From Mercurialis annua (taxonomy: Eukaryota; Streptophyta; Magnoliopsida; Malpighiales; Euphorbiaceae), in the NCBI RefSeq assembly GCF_937616625.2, contig NC_065570.1:67049665-67113664 (forward strand): a stretch of DNA of 64,000 nt, read 5' to 3'. Shown piece after piece: positions 46,033-58,921 of this stretch. The notes below the pieces were generated by a model, which saw only the letters and a program-made list of their open reading frames with translations, made no database searches and had not been told where the DNA came from. Within the stretch, counting starts at the first letter, position 1; every line of letters begins with the position of its first letter. The position numbers and the translations under genes were made by a program.

Positions 46033-49000
46033 TCAGTCAAGCTCAACTAATTGAGCTCTTCTCTCTGCAGCTTTTTTCCTTATAAATATCCCCCACCGTA
46101 ACGCTGCTTTCAACTTAAGCCACCCAACGACAGCCTTCCCTGATCCCCTACCGCGTTCCTGAGTGAATGAGTGATCCATCTGAGGTTCATACCCTTGAAT
46201 GCTGTAAGAATAACACGCTTCATCAGAATGACCAAAACCACTTCCCATACCAAATGATTTTAACAGTCTTTGCATATCATCACCCTCTAACATCTCTGAA
46301 CTCCTAACACGAATTTCTTCCGCAAAGAAATCTTCCATTCCTTGCCCATTTCTTGGTCGAGTCCAGTCTCCTGAATAATAAGCACCCCCAACTCCAGGAG
46401 TTCCAACTGACATGTGATCCATTACGCCAGCGAATTCTGCTTGTGGATTATTCAATGTCATGATTGCACTATTATCCGATCTCACAAAAGGAAATTCAAT
46501 CAACTGAGGAACTGATGGATGGTTATTTACAGCTTGGCTTTCCGGACCTGGTTCTGAAGAGATATAGTGGTGCTGCCTATTTTGGTTAGAAGTAATATAG
46601 TGATTTGTCTCAAAGTTGTCTATCGTAGGTGCCACCAAAGCTCTTTTTCCATTGTTAGTACTACTTAGGGAGTTCAGAACTTTGCCGTCGTACTCTATGA
46701 CCTGATGCCAATTTTCATATGCTCGCTTCACTAGAGAATCCACTGAAACCTGTAGGAAAATTCAGCACGCATGAGTTAAATTTCATGCACAGACCAGGTA
46801 TGATTTTTCGTCACTTACTAAGTTGTGGAGCTCATGACACGGGAAGTTTGTTTCCACATGCAAAGTAAGACCATAGCAAGTGAAAGCTGCTACTATACGA
46901 TGTCTGATATAGAACACCTTATGGAAACAGTAGCTGAGTAAAACATTTGGTAATGGCTATTGAAAATTAGAAGATAATTTCTTATCCCGAAATGCTTTGT
47001 TTTGATCTATGAGACGAGTTTATTATTTCGATTTATAACTTGTTTTGTTACTAAATTTATTGAACTTAGATATGCATAAAAAAGTTTGATTTTAGAATTA
47101 TTTTGATTCATCAATACTGATTGAGAAACTATAGTACCAGTCTTCTCTGCATTATACAAATTGATTCGGCCTCATGCTCTGTTTCACGTAGTTGAAAATT
47201 TCAGGTCTTAGTGGTTTATCAATGTCTAATTTCAAAGAATTTAAGATAGGTTATTCAAAAACACCAAGTTGGCCAAAACTTTCAACACACAGCTTTATAA
47301 ACATCAGACTCTATTCTGAAATGCAGAGAACTAACCTTTTGACCATGAGTAAGAGATTCCAAAGGGAGAAATTGTCCTTCCGTAATAAGGCCTCTGAGTT
47401 CATAAATGTTGTTAAAAACGACGCCTGTGCTATGAACCGCATCTGTGTAATAAACATAAAGCTTTCCTCCCAAGACGCAGGTCTTAGCATGCTCCATAGT
47501 ATTCTCCCACATCCTATTGGACATTCCACTTCCGAGGATCTATTTTAGCAAAAAAATAAAACTAAACAAATTCAATACAGACCTATGGAATGTGAATTGT
47601 GAAGTGAAAAAAAAAAAGGTTCCTAATGAGAAACAAGAAAAGTTAGAATAAGGAATTCTTACACTTCTCAATTTCTGTGGATCCCTGACAAGGAGCCGAA
47701 GAAAATCTTCGACTGTTGCAATTTGAGCCTTCACCAGTTTTTTGTGCAGAGCTCCATCCTTGGCTATTCTGTCCAATCTCCAAACTTCATCATTTAAAGC
47801 AGGCGGATAGTGCTTCTTGTATACTGCAAATTTTAGACAAGTACCGAGTCAGAACCAAACAGCTTGTTTATGACAAAATAATTTTAGTTATAGTAATATG
47901 TAGACTGTCAATTTGCTAACGTTGAAGACTCACATTCTCCCCTGTGATCTTTAACAGCAAATGCCTCCGTTTTTCCTTCACGAACACGAATACCTTCGTA
48001 CATCCCAGAAGCAACCTTCGCACCGAGCCTGAACTTTCTGCTCCTTATCCAGCTAGAATTATCTGTGAAAATAAGATCACCAAGAGTTCCTACCCCTTCC
48101 TTGAGAGTCACCTGCAGATCCCCCGTCAGTAGAGGCCTTTTCCCTTCTCGCTCCTTTACTTCATGACTTTCAAAGTGTTCGAGGGTCCAATCTTCCTCAG
48201 CTTCCTCATTGAAGTCACCCTCAAGAACCACTACATTTAGTTTGGCTCCTGATTCCGGTCCAGCTTGCACAACAGTGCCTGTGCTTGCATCTATCAGGAC
48301 AATATGGATAGCTGCTCCTTGTTCCCCCTCAACCTTCCCGCCCGTGAACAAGTGAGGCGGCATCCTTGTTTTGAAATGAAGCTGTAGATTTTTCCCCTCT
48401 GGACCTTGTAGCTTTGGCGGTGATCTGCTATAAATAGATTAAAATTTTGATGTCAAAAGTTTCAGAAGTTCACGATTTTCTTCTTTTTTTATTTTTTGAC
48501 TATAATTGTATATATATATATTCTTAACTATAATTGTATATATATATATTCTTATTATAGAGAGAGGAATTTTTATTCTAACTTCTAAATTTCACCTAGG
48601 AGCTCACCTTGCAGTTAACTGAGCATGGTCCATTCTCGTTAAAGCGCGTTCCACCTCTTCACTAACCTGAAGATAAATTTTAAGATTCTAAAATCAACAA
48701 AAGCAGAACTTTGTACCATAAGTATTAGGAAAATGAGATCAATTTAAATAATGCCGTCTCCACAAATTGAACCAGACTAATTAGTACCTACAATAACAAG
48801 AGACTACGGCCATGTCATCAAATATATTCTAATTCTAGATAAGTGTAGTCATGGCAAAGATCAACTTAGTATACACTAGCTCATGGCTATTGTTGAAGGT
48901 TAGTACAATGTCTGTGATATTTGTATATCATCTAAAATTCATAGAGTTGTATGTGTTGACGATAAATGCTTCTGAAACTTTGAAACTTAAAATTTATAAA

Positions 49001-50258
49001 CTAGTCTTGTAGGAAAAATGGTTTCGCCATTTTCCGTTACTAGAATTTATGTTCCTACGTTTTCGTATAACAGACACATAGTGTGTCATGAATGTACACC
49101 AAATTAGACCACATGTTTATTGCACAATAATAAAACAATAGAAAAAATAAAATCACAACTCACAATTCTGCGGAACAAAGGTTCCAAAGTTGAGCAAAGC
49201 CTTTGCAAACTATCAACCTTTAAAGCTTCCACAATAACACTGCAAATTGAATAACTTCACTATCAAGAAACACACATACAAAATTGACACTGTAGAAGAA
49301 GGCAAACCAACTGAATATTTACAAGCATCAAGGCATTGACAGTCATACATACGAAACAAAATAGATACAGGTTTAATTAAGGTAGTAGAAATTTGAAACA
49401 CGATACGTAGTGTTGAATGTAGTAACTCAATCTTACTATATTGAGATCTAATTACTAAAAATAGTGCCTGGAATTATGCCTGACAAAAAACATTAGCATA
49501 ATTTCCACAGCACTGTGTAAATTAAACAAACTACCTAAAGTGCAAGCTATGCAGCACGGAAATGGAAATGTCGAAACAGCAAACTATCAAAACCATATTT
49601 TTTATAAAAGAAAAGATAATAAATATAGTGTTTTTGAAACATTTTCGAAAATAAAAATAATTCACCAAAATGTAGAACTCAAAAAGTTTCCTTAGGTGCC
49701 AAAGTAAGTTTTTGCATACAAGCCAATGAGCCTTGCTATCTTCTATTACCAAGACATGATTTCACATAGCCATGTCTGAAGATTTGTCGAGATCCAAAAG
49801 CCAGTAAGCTAGATAGTACGGGCACGGACACGAGAAACGGGACACTTGGACACGGACACTGTGAGACAATGTTATTTTAAGGTTCCCAATGTAAAAAGTG
49901 AAGTTTAGTGCCGGATACATCAAGTGTCCGATACGTTTCTAAACCGAAACCGTTAATTGAATGAAATGTTTGTGCTGCATAGCCAGTAAGTCATCACAGG
50001 AAGTTCAAAACCCAGTAAAGTCAAGCTACTAAGTTTACTGCAATAATCCCAAGTAATCTTTCAAGGCAAGAAACAATATTAAACTATAAGCGGCATAAAC
50101 CATAACCACCCATAAATAACAAGAATAAAAAAAAAGGAATCAAACCTGGCTAAAGCAGGCATCTTTGGCTTCTTAGGATCAGGCAAATGGCCGTTTTCAT
50201 CTTCAACACTCTGCTCATAACCTCTTTTATCCACTCTCCTTCCTCTTGAACTTTCCAT
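46033..50258 (-). CDS. CBP60: CBP60-family calmodulin-binding protein / transcription factor
   Basis: Seven exons on the minus strand (50258-50146, 49239-49164, 48666-48608, 48424-47934, 47823-47663, 47539-47336, 46749-46033) join in phase to 606 residues. The basic N-terminus ([16 protein letters not shown]) and [20 protein letters not shown] are typical. The conserved CBP60 DNA-binding core follows: [37 protein letters not shown] (from residue 84), [39 protein letters not shown], then the [20 protein letters not shown] block. The C-terminus ends in an amphipathic basic helix (about 576-600: [20 protein letters not shown]), matching the C-terminal calmodulin-binding site of CBP60A-F proteins rather than SARD1. 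Known members are nuclear and control salicylic acid and immune genes or growth. Length and exon count are normal; which CBP60 this is I cannot say. It is convergent with the response regulator, 844 bases apart. Confidence 0.94.
49800..49950. repeat. Low-confidence repeat fragment in CBP60 intron 1
   Basis: Contains GGGCACGGACACG, GGACACTTGGACACGGACAC and, inverted, CAAGTGTCCGATACG. The GGACAC words look like a dispersed repeat fragment, but no ends or TSD could be set. Confidence 0.35.
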
Positions 50259-51100
50259 AAATAAAAACTTACCAAAAAATAGGCTTTCCAAATATAGAAC
50301 CAACAAATAAAGAGTTAATTTAAGACTTGCAGAGCTCTATAGAAAACAGAAAACAGCTTTTGAAAACAATTTGTGGATCTGGGTTTGATGTAAGGATGAT
50401 CTGTTTCAGTGGGATTAGGTTAAGATTAAAATTAGATCCAATCCAAGTTGGTATCTTTTAGTATTACTTTAATAATATAAAGTTTCTTTCTTTATACAAA
50501 TCCAAATATTTTGTTAGTGCATTAAATAAAAGAAAAGAGTTAATTCAGAGATGAGCTGTATTAGAAATGCATGAACTTTGAAAAGAATATGGTCTTTAAA
50601 GAAAGCGCGTTTTCTGTGTTAGAAATTCTACTATATTCTATAATTTATTTATTTAGTTATATTATAAAAAATTCAGACTATTTTTTTGCTATATTTATTA
50701 AACTATGGCTTATGTTTGTTATTTTTGAACTAATGTAGAATTTATTTATTTAATTATAATTTTCATTTATATTAGAGTAATTCATCATAAATAATTTAAT
50801 CTTGGACAAAAAGAAAACTTATTTGACCGGCGTTTGGTTTGTATATGAGGCTATGACTATGAGGAAGAAAACGGAAAGGCAAAGTCAAATGGTGGCCGTG
50901 TCATGTTTGGGTGGGTCCCATATTAGACCGTGTTTGCCAAAATCTCTTTTAGGGTATGGAGTATTATTTTTGGATTTTAAGTTTTTGTAGCTTTGCAAAA
51001 TATATCAGGTACATATATATCATGCGAGTGTCCACTTTTAAAATGGATTTTTTCAAAAAAAAAGTTAACTCATTTATTTGTAATGAATAAGAATACATCT
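50259..51100. other. 5' flank of the CBP60 gene
   Basis: The minus-strand promoter and leader of CBP60 should lie here. T-rich on the coding strand. No other gene is supported; plus-strand frames at 50802-50990 and 50993-51181 are chance, the latter running into the Helitron. Confidence 0.45.
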
Positions 51101-51101
51101 A

Positions 51102-51656
51102 TCTATACTATATATAAAAGCACGGATTGGGGGGGACAGGCAAATTTACTGAATAATCCTTTTCAGTCTGTTACTAAATAAAGATTTTATAGTCATTAAC
51201 TAATTAGTTATTTAATTAATCACTATTGTAATTAAAATCCTAATTAGAATAGGTAACTAAATTATCTCCAATTTAATTTTTTGTATGTAAAAAATAACTA
51301 AATTGTCTTCAAATTAGTAGGAATACCTATCTTTTAGTTTGATTTAACTACAAAATTAAAATACTGTATTTGGTCAATATATTATTATTTAAATTTCTAT
51401 TTTATTATTTTTAATGATATTATTAATAAAATTAAAATAATTATTTAATTATGGTTATTATAAAACCAAAAGAAAAATAAATTCAGTATGAAATTTTTTT
51501 TATAACCGAATATATTATATTTATTTTTATAAAAATTCTTAACTAATTTAATATTAATTATAAATAAAAAATTGATATAATTATAATAAATTTACTAATA
51601 TGTACATTGACGAGTTACGTTACGAGCCACGTGCATAGCACGTAAAGCGAAACTAG
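51102..51656 (+). mobile_element. Non-autonomous Helitron, 555 bp
   Basis: Begins TCTATACTATATATAAAAG after an A and ends in CTAG before a T, as Helitrons insert between A and T without a TSD. About 10 bases before the end is a short hairpin, ACGTGCATAGCACGT, the expected 3' terminator. No Rep/helicase is encoded, so it would need a partner element. Confidence 0.85.
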
Positions 51657-52291
51657 TATTCACAAAATTAGTAAGTCATTTGTCATTGTATATGGTTATT
51701 GCTTTGTAGCAAAAAACATTAATAATCTTTTAAATTAAAAAATTGACAGTTTTACTTTGAAAATCCAAAATAAGTAAATGTACAAATATATTAAATGATA
51801 AAATAATTCATCTTGTTCTAAGAAAATCTTTATTTTAGGTTCTTAATTTCTTTTCACTTTTAATAAATAAAAAAATTTATATTAAAAGTATTTTATTTGA
51901 ATTTATAATTTTAGACTTTCAAGATCAATTTCTTAATAAAGAAAATTTAATTTCACACCCAACTATAAGTAGACTTGCCCTCACTATTATCTCTAGCTAC
52001 TATTATTTCTACTCTAATTTTATTTTATTTTTCAAAAAAAAAAATTAATTTTGAATCTAAAATGCCTAACAATTGAATGAAAACTAATTTGTTATTTACC
52101 AAATAGAGAATAGAGATAGCTAATATTCAGTTCCATATACACTTGAAAATCCATTGTTTTTCTTTTATTTATGTATCTAGGTTCTAGTGTTCGTCCCCAA
52201 AAATATATATATCTCTTTTTTTTTAATAAAACATCCTAGTTGAGTACAAATTCTTCAAACTTTTTCTGGGTGTTGTAATGCTTTTATCTTT
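51657..52291. other. AT-rich intergenic DNA
   Basis: No gene or bounded element recognised. Confidence 0.45.
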
Positions 52292-52294
52292 ACT

Positions 52295-52570
52295 CACTGT
52301 AAGGAATTATGTATTTGACAATAAATATTTTTGCAGCTAATTTTTTGTTGCTGCTAAAAAATATTTTGCAACATTAATTTTGAAAGTTGCTGCCATTAGT
52401 TAAGTTATAACAGCATTTTACAGTAAATTTTGTTACCAATTACTTAAGACAACGTTTTATTAGCAGCAACATGCCACAAATTTTTTTTGTTACTATATGT
52501 TAATAGTAAAAAAATTTAACACTATTAGCAGCAAAAATGTTTGCTGCTAATTATGGTATATGTTGGAGTG
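52295..52570. mobile_element. CACTA-type MITE, 276 bp, 3 bp TSD
   Basis: Begins CACTGTAAGG and ends, reversed, CACTCCAACA; flanked by ACT (52292-52294 and 52571-52573). The interior has GCAGC/GCTGC words in both orientations near both ends, like subterminal repeats. The TIR match is short, so the class is probable rather than certain. It does not share the GCGACGGA motif of the large CACTA element. Confidence 0.6.
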
Positions 52571-52573
52571 ACT

Positions 52574-53236
52574 GTTGATAATAGCCATCTATTTTTTTAT
52601 ATTGTTTTGATCTTATAGGACACAATAAATAGTCATCTCTCTTTTATTGATGGATTAAAATTTATCGATAAAGTGCATAATAAATTAATTTATTATAAAT
52701 TAATAATCGAAGATAGATTCGTCAAAAATTTTCAATAATAAAATGGAATCATTTAATGAGTTGTAGTAATTTAATTCTTTAAATATTGTATTTACTATCT
52801 ATCTTTCTTTTATTTTTTATGAAAAAATTGTTTGTCCATTTTTGTAAAGAGTTTGTCAAGTGGTGGTTGAATCGAATGTCTGTAAATTTTGATATTAAAA
52901 ATTAGTCTAGGATGATGGATAAATTCGAACCTATAAACTAGTTCTAGTTATTAGATTATAATTGAATCTAAACACATCCATATACATGTGCATTTTTACA
53001 TTCTAACTCCAATTAAATCAATAATATTTCTATTAAGTGAATAATATTTCTAGTAAGAACTACACATTATTAACGAAATAGTTTGATAATTTACTTTTTA
53101 TTATTATAGAACTAATAGCGCATATTATCGTAAAATATATTTTTCATATCGGGTTATCGAGTTTAATTTTGATTTTTCCGTATAAAGTAGTTGTTTCAAA
53201 GTAAATTTGATGACACTGAACAGTGTTCCTAAGTGC
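52574..53236. other. AT-rich intergenic DNA
   Basis: No supported gene. A weak B-box-like TTCGAACC near 52928 could be a SINE trace, but no A-box or TSD was convincing. Confidence 0.4.
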
Positions 53237-53419
53237 GAGTGTTTATCCCATGCATTGGTTGTGGCATGTTATATTTATAACAATTTAATGAGCATTCGTG
53301 ATAGGAAATCTTTTAATTATTGTTAATTTTGTTATTATTAAATTTTTTACATAGCTAGCGCATTATTGGATTATTGCACGAATGACATGACGCAACAATT
53401 GCATACAATAATTTTTCGC
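53237..53419. mobile_element. 182 bp MULE-type MITE family 3, copy 3
   Basis: Starts GAGTGTTTATCCCATGC and ends near AATAATTTTTCGC, with the same hairpin arms as copies at 31959 and 36505. Flanks CCTAAGTGC and CTTAAGTGC match at 8 of 9. Confidence 0.75.
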
Positions 53420-53428
53420 CTTAAGTGC

Positions 53429-54109
53429 GATATTGTTTGGTATACTCACATGATAATAACTAAATAATCGGGATTCTGTGGTCACAGTCTGGAATCTTTA
53501 ATGGGTCAGCCTCGTGGTAGTGGGACATCCAATTTTTTTTTTTGATAATCAATTATTATTATTTTCATTATCATTCATTACCGGCTTTGAGATAATTGAT
53601 AATTAATAATCTGATTAATTATTTAGATAGGCCCTATCGTTCTTAATTCTGAATTTATTTTAATTAAATTGAACTTACTAGAGACAAATCAAACTTCATT
53701 CGCAATTGTTCTATCAAGAGCGAAGTTCTAAAATAAAACTCAATTTAATTCAAGCTCGAATTTAATAGTATTTGTATTTTAACTCGACTCGGCTGATTAC
53801 ACTCTAAGTTACTCATAAGAACAAAGCTTACACAAAATAACTAAAACAACATGGCGTCCACAACTCCAAGAGAATGCAGGTAATGTTGTGCTGATAGATC
53901 TAAAACATGTTACAACTAAAAAAACAGATGACTATATTTCATTTTCTTGCCCCAGCGAGATAAAAATCACAGAGAGAGAGGGCGGATTTCTTTTTTCCGC
54001 TTTTGCAGTGACAATACAAGCAATTTGCTTGCCTCCTATATAAATAACTTGGTGTAATGCGCTAGTTCGACGGTGCAGAAAGGAAAAATTCAAATAGTTA
54101 TACAAATAT
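53429..54109. other. Intergenic DNA and probable 3' end of the DUF1068 gene
   Basis: The minus-strand 3' UTR of the DUF1068 gene probably occupies about 53900-54109, where the sequence is less AT-rich. No further gene seen. Confidence 0.45.
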
Positions 54110-56792
54110 TTATTCACCTTCCCAACCCAGTTGGCGGGCACGTCGCTCCCACAAAGAAGTAATTTTCCTCTCCTTTATCCGCAATGCCTCAGTCCGCTCT
54201 CTAGCTTCTTCACATATTTCAGTAGCGGCATTACATTTTTCAGCTTCTCTTTGATACTGGGAAGCTACCCGTTTAGCTTCAGCAAATGTGATGTTCATGT
54301 GGTGGGTATGTTCTCCAGCAACAGCCTCTTGCAGTTTCAACTCCTCTGTTAGAAGGTCAACAAACTGCTTCTCCATCTCCCTTTTCAGATCAGGGTCGTC
54401 ATTTCCACAATCTGTGATCAATGATTCATATCGGTGATCACGCTTCCACTGGTATTATTTTGACAAATAAGCAGTAACAAAGTGAAAGATTGAAATAGGA
54501 ATCACTGAACATCCGTAACGGAGCTTTTCGATAGCAATTTTTATTTTATTTTATGAATTATCCTTACATTTTTGTCAATTGGAATATCCACCACCGGACG
54601 CAATAAAAAATTCATCCTATAATCATGTTAAACTTAATATGAGCACAAAGCCCTAATAAGTAATACTAAATGAACCTCGAAAAGAGGCATTCTTGCATTC
54701 TTCATTATGTACAAAGCTCAACTAAATTTGACTATAAAAAAATACTCATAATTAAACATAATAGAAGGCAAGAAAATTGATAGCTGCGATTTTCATAACA
54801 GTTAGATGGTGGATATTCCATATTAAAGGAAGTTCCAAATGCATGCACGTCTGTATGAACATTGTGTGTACGTGATTATTACGGGACTGAATAAACAACA
54901 GCAAATCTGTTTTATTATAGGAATAGGAACAAAGTTATTACAAAACAAATTTTGCATAAGGAGATCTAACCTGTGACTGAGAGATTGGCCAACCCTGCAG
55001 AAAATGAAAAACAAAAAACCCGAGAACAAAAGGAATTAGTAACAGAAGTTATGGTTTTCTCAAATGTGAACTCTTGATATCAGAAGTTTATTTAGCAAGT
55101 ATAAGCAATACCAACAGACAAAACTCAAAATAGACCTTGAGATCCTGTTTGCAGGCAAACATATAAATTCAACTGGACATTTTCTATTCACAGGAGAAGC
55201 GATACACTGCTTAAACATAGAGCTGCCTATGGTAACATGTGCAAAAGGGAAAACAAACCAATGAGCTAACTTCTTGAATAAGATTATAAATCCAGTAATT
55301 CTCTCTTAAAAGAGATGACCTTCATTCTAAAATAAATTCAAAGAATCATCAAATTCAAACCATCCATCATCAGATTCATAAATTAAAAAACTGACGAACA
55401 TCTTTATCTCTCAGCGTTTTCATTCACATCTCATCTTACTACCATTATTATTTAATTACAACAATCCAGAAGAAAACAGATATAACTGTTTTAGCTCCAA
55501 ATCAGCTATAGTTTTAGAAACAGATGATTTGGAACAACAAAAGCGCCTTCTGATGTTATCAAGGATATGCAGACGAGCAGATAAAGAGGCAACTAATCTG
55601 CATCAATCCCCAAGTGGAATTAAAAAGGAAAAAAAGAAAGGAACATATGACATTCCAGAAAAGAGATGGAATATTTTATGGGTTTGTTTTAAAGGAGATC
55701 TCATTGATGGTTATGGTAACTCATTCTCGGAGACTTCAATACTTGTTTTGGCCAATAAAGATATCTTCAGTTTTTTAGAAATCTAGTCTCCTCCCGCAAA
55801 CATTGTAAATGGAAAATGAGCATTTAGTTTATTTAGAAATCTAGTCCATCCATCCAGTAGTTTCATCAGGCGTCAGTAAGTTTGACACAGCGCATCAACA
55901 AATTATAACCAAATTATGCTATTATCCGATGTGAACCATTTCACCAACCTTAAAGTTCTATGCTGGTCTAAAAGCATCCTTAAATTCTTAAAATTCAAAG
56001 TTAAGGGTACAAAATTGACAGCCAAAACTGAATGGATGCACGTAGTATTAATTCTTAAATTATCAAATATGATGCAGCAAATTTTCTAAAGAGATCTACA
56101 ACGCATAATTCAGCATGAAACTATAATAAAGTGAAAAATTTAATGCAGTAATACCATGAAAATGAATTAAAGAAAGGCAGTAATCAATTCTACAGATAAT
56201 GGATTTGTATAAGCCTGGCTAGACACACACTATGCTAGCAGTCAGCCTTGGTAATTGAAGTATCATTTGTGTAAAAATGTACAAAATCCAAAACAAAATT
56301 ATCCATATAATTCAGTAACAAACAAAATCAGGATTACAAAGAGATCCCGTTCATGACTAGAAATTGAAGTACATGGTTAATTAAACACACAGAATTATAA
56401 AGATACAACAATACAGCAAGTACTAAAGTGTATCACTCAGATCTTGGTTACAGATAAAACTCAGAACCCAGCTAATTGATCAAGAAAAGGGTAACCATAA
56501 ATTGACTCAGATTAACCTATAACCCATCAAAATAAAAACTTGAAAACAGCCCAGATGCAGAAACACAACATAAAACAGTATAATAAGAAAAAAGAAGGGT
56601 ACCAGGAGCAATGTTGAGAAGGGATAAAGGAGGAGGGCAATCACAGATGCAAGGGGGGCAAGAAGATTGAGAAGAAAAAGAAAGGGATTTGTTGAATCTG
56701 GAGTAAAGAGCAGGTCCGCATACCCCTAAAGCAGATGCAACTGCAAATATTACCAAACAACACCTCAAGCAACTCCCTGATCTCCTCGTCAT
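54110..56792 (-). CDS. DUF1068-family small single-pass membrane protein
   Basis: Three exons on the minus strand (56792-56603, 54994-54971, 54411-54110) join in phase to 171 residues, the usual family length. The start MTRRSGSCLRCC matches the family N-terminus. An in-frame ATG 17 codons upstream (56843) is less likely. One membrane segment follows at about 11-30 (CCLVIFAVASALGVCGPALY), then a Cys/Pro motif CPPCICDCPPP (45-55), LANLSVTDCG across the 24-base middle exon, and a long charged coiled coil (about 80-165: MEKQFVDLLTEELKLQEAV, AKRVASQYQREAEKCNAATE). This is a plant-specific family without a settled function. Topology suggests a short N-terminal tail and a large coiled-coil domain on the other side of the membrane. 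The middle exon is very small, and intron 1 is about 1.6 kb. Confidence 0.92.
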
Positions 56793-57065
56793 TCTTCTTT
56801 TTTCTGCTTTCCGATCAAACTTTCCCTCTCTATTCGGACACACTGAGTGAGATCTAATGTGGACGCATTAAATCCTAATCTATCTAATCTAAATCCAACA
56901 CTCTAAATGCAATGATTTCTTTTTTTATTAAAAAAAATTGACTATGCTTTCTGGTTAACCAATAATTGCATATATCTTTTTAGTAGAAGAAGAGAAAGTT
57001 TTTGATTTTTGCTACTAGTGTAATCAATAATGTATTTTAGAGATTAGATGTTAAAATTATAATTT

Positions 57066-57464
57066 GAGCACATTACGCTAATGTTTCTGAGGTATACTAT
57101 TATTAATAATTTGATACCTCTTATTTTAAAATTATACTTAATGGTTTTTCAGTTTTAATTCCGCTAACTATTAGCACTTTCCATTAATTTCGACACTTAT
57201 TTTCAAACGATTTGATACTCCACTTTTAATTTCGTGAACGATTTGAGCCCTCATTTTTAATTTTATTAAATGATTTGATACCTCACTTTTAAATGATTTG
57301 ATACCTCAGTTTCAATTTCATTAGAAGATTTGGTCCCTCAAATTAATGGAAGGGTCTCTCAGTTAACGAAATTAAAAATGAGGAACTATTAAGTATACTT
57401 TTCAAATAAGGGACACCAAACTGTTAATTATGGCATACCTCGGGGATCTCAGCGTAATTTGCTC
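57066..57464. mobile_element. MULE-type foldback MITE, 399 bp
   Basis: Starts GAGCACATTACGCTAATG and ends with a near complement (reversed: GAGCAAATTACGCTGAGA); both arms run on through GAGGTAT. Flanks TTATAATTT (57057-57065) and TTATTATTT (57465-57473) match at 8 of 9. Inside are several GATTTGATACCTCA-type words. Confidence 0.7.
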
Positions 57465-57536
57465 TTATTATTTTAATGTATCTTCAGTTTAATTTTGCTT
57501 TACCTAACTTATTTTAGTTCGGCTATTCCTCCGAAT

Positions 57537-58484
57537 ACCCTCCAACCGTTTAGCCGCAATTCATTTGCACCCTCATATTGCAAAATCAACAATTTTATCC
57601 AAATTATGATCTTTCGATTTCAATTTCGTCCTCAAACATCAAAATCAACACATTTTCGTATTAATTACACCCTCAAGTATCATATTGACTTTTTTTCACT
57701 ACTTTAAATTTTAACAAATATTCTAAATAGTTCTCAATATTATAATTAAAATAAAAGACCATCTTTCCTAAAATTTTAAAAGTTATTAATAATTTTTTAT
57801 TAAATATATCATTAAATAATTTAAAAAATAAATATTTTTTTTAAAATATAAAATTAATTTTTAATTTTTTTAAAAATTAAAATAATTAAAACTCGTTCGT
57901 CTTCCTCGAAATAAACCCATGTCGTGTTCGTCAAGAGAAAGACGAACGAGTTTCAATTATTTCAATTTAAAAAAATATTAAAAAATTATTCAATTTTAAA
58001 AAATAATCCTTTTTAAATTATTTAAGGTTAATAATTATTTCAGAGTTAACCTGGAAACTTCTGCCGCCTCTAGAAACCTTCGCCGCCGCCAGAGAACAGA
58101 CCTAGTTTTTCATCATCAATGGTGATGATGAAAGACCTAGTTGGGTCTATTCTCCAGTGGCGGTTTCCGGTATATTAAAAACGATATATCCATTTAATTT
58201 TTATAAATTTAATCTGATTAATAATATTTATTGTTGGCTAATCAAAAATTATTATTAAGTTTTACTATAATTTTTGAAAAGAAGAGTTTTTTATTTAAAA
58301 TATAACATTAAACACTATGTAGAATATATGTTAAAATATAAATTACTGATTTGATCATTTTTTAAGTAAAAAGAGGTCAATTTGATGCTTGAGGTGCAAT
58401 TGAAACCGAAAAGTCATAATTTGGATAAAGTTGGCGATCTTACAACACCAGGATGCAATAAATTGGGGTTAAAAGATGGAGGGT
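57537..58484. repeat. Foldback element, about 950 bp
   Basis: Left arm ACCCTCCAACCGTTTAGCC...ATCCAAATTATGA...CCTCAAG faces right arm CTTGAGG...TCATAATTTGGAT...GATGGAGGGT. The centre holds a clean 15 bp stem (AAACTCGTTCGTCTT, 57893-57950) and a second palindrome around CATCATCAATGGTGATGATG (58110-58130). No TSD was readable. Confidence 0.6.
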
Positions 58485-58911
58485 TTTTAGAGAATTTAAC
58501 AATACAAAACGTTATATAATAAATTCTAAACATGATACCTGATCTGAACAAACATTTGCATGCGATTCAGTTTCATCATTTTACAATTGCATTGACTGTT
58601 CATGTATCTCTTTTCCATTTGGAAATCCTTGAAAATGATATTAAAACTCAAATGGCAGAAAACAATGTCTGGTATATGCACTAGCCAACCATTTTTCATA
58701 CACAAAATCCACTCATCATCACATAACGAGAATGAAGTTTAATCTAAAAGAAATCAAGAAACCTTTTATGTGATTGATTCATATAAACATGAACTACACT
58801 CAACAGATAAATGTTCGGGCAAACGAAATCCTAAGTATCTTAATATACATAAACTAGTCTGCATAAGCTTAAAAAAAAAAATCAAATTCGTAAATAATTA
58901 CAACAATAATA
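58485..58911. other. AT-rich intergenic DNA
   Basis: Nothing supported beyond A/T-rich filler. Confidence 0.4.
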
Positions 58912-58921
58912 CTAATTTTTA

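Noticed and set aside
52828..52980. Third SINE candidate with a TTCGAACC word
   Set aside because: No matching A-box, tail or TSD; one B-box-like word is not enough.
56793..56843. 17-residue N-terminal extension of the DUF1068 protein from an upstream in-frame ATG
   Set aside because: Family members begin at the M-x-RRSGSCLRC motif; the extension is not part of the conserved protein, though it cannot be excluded.
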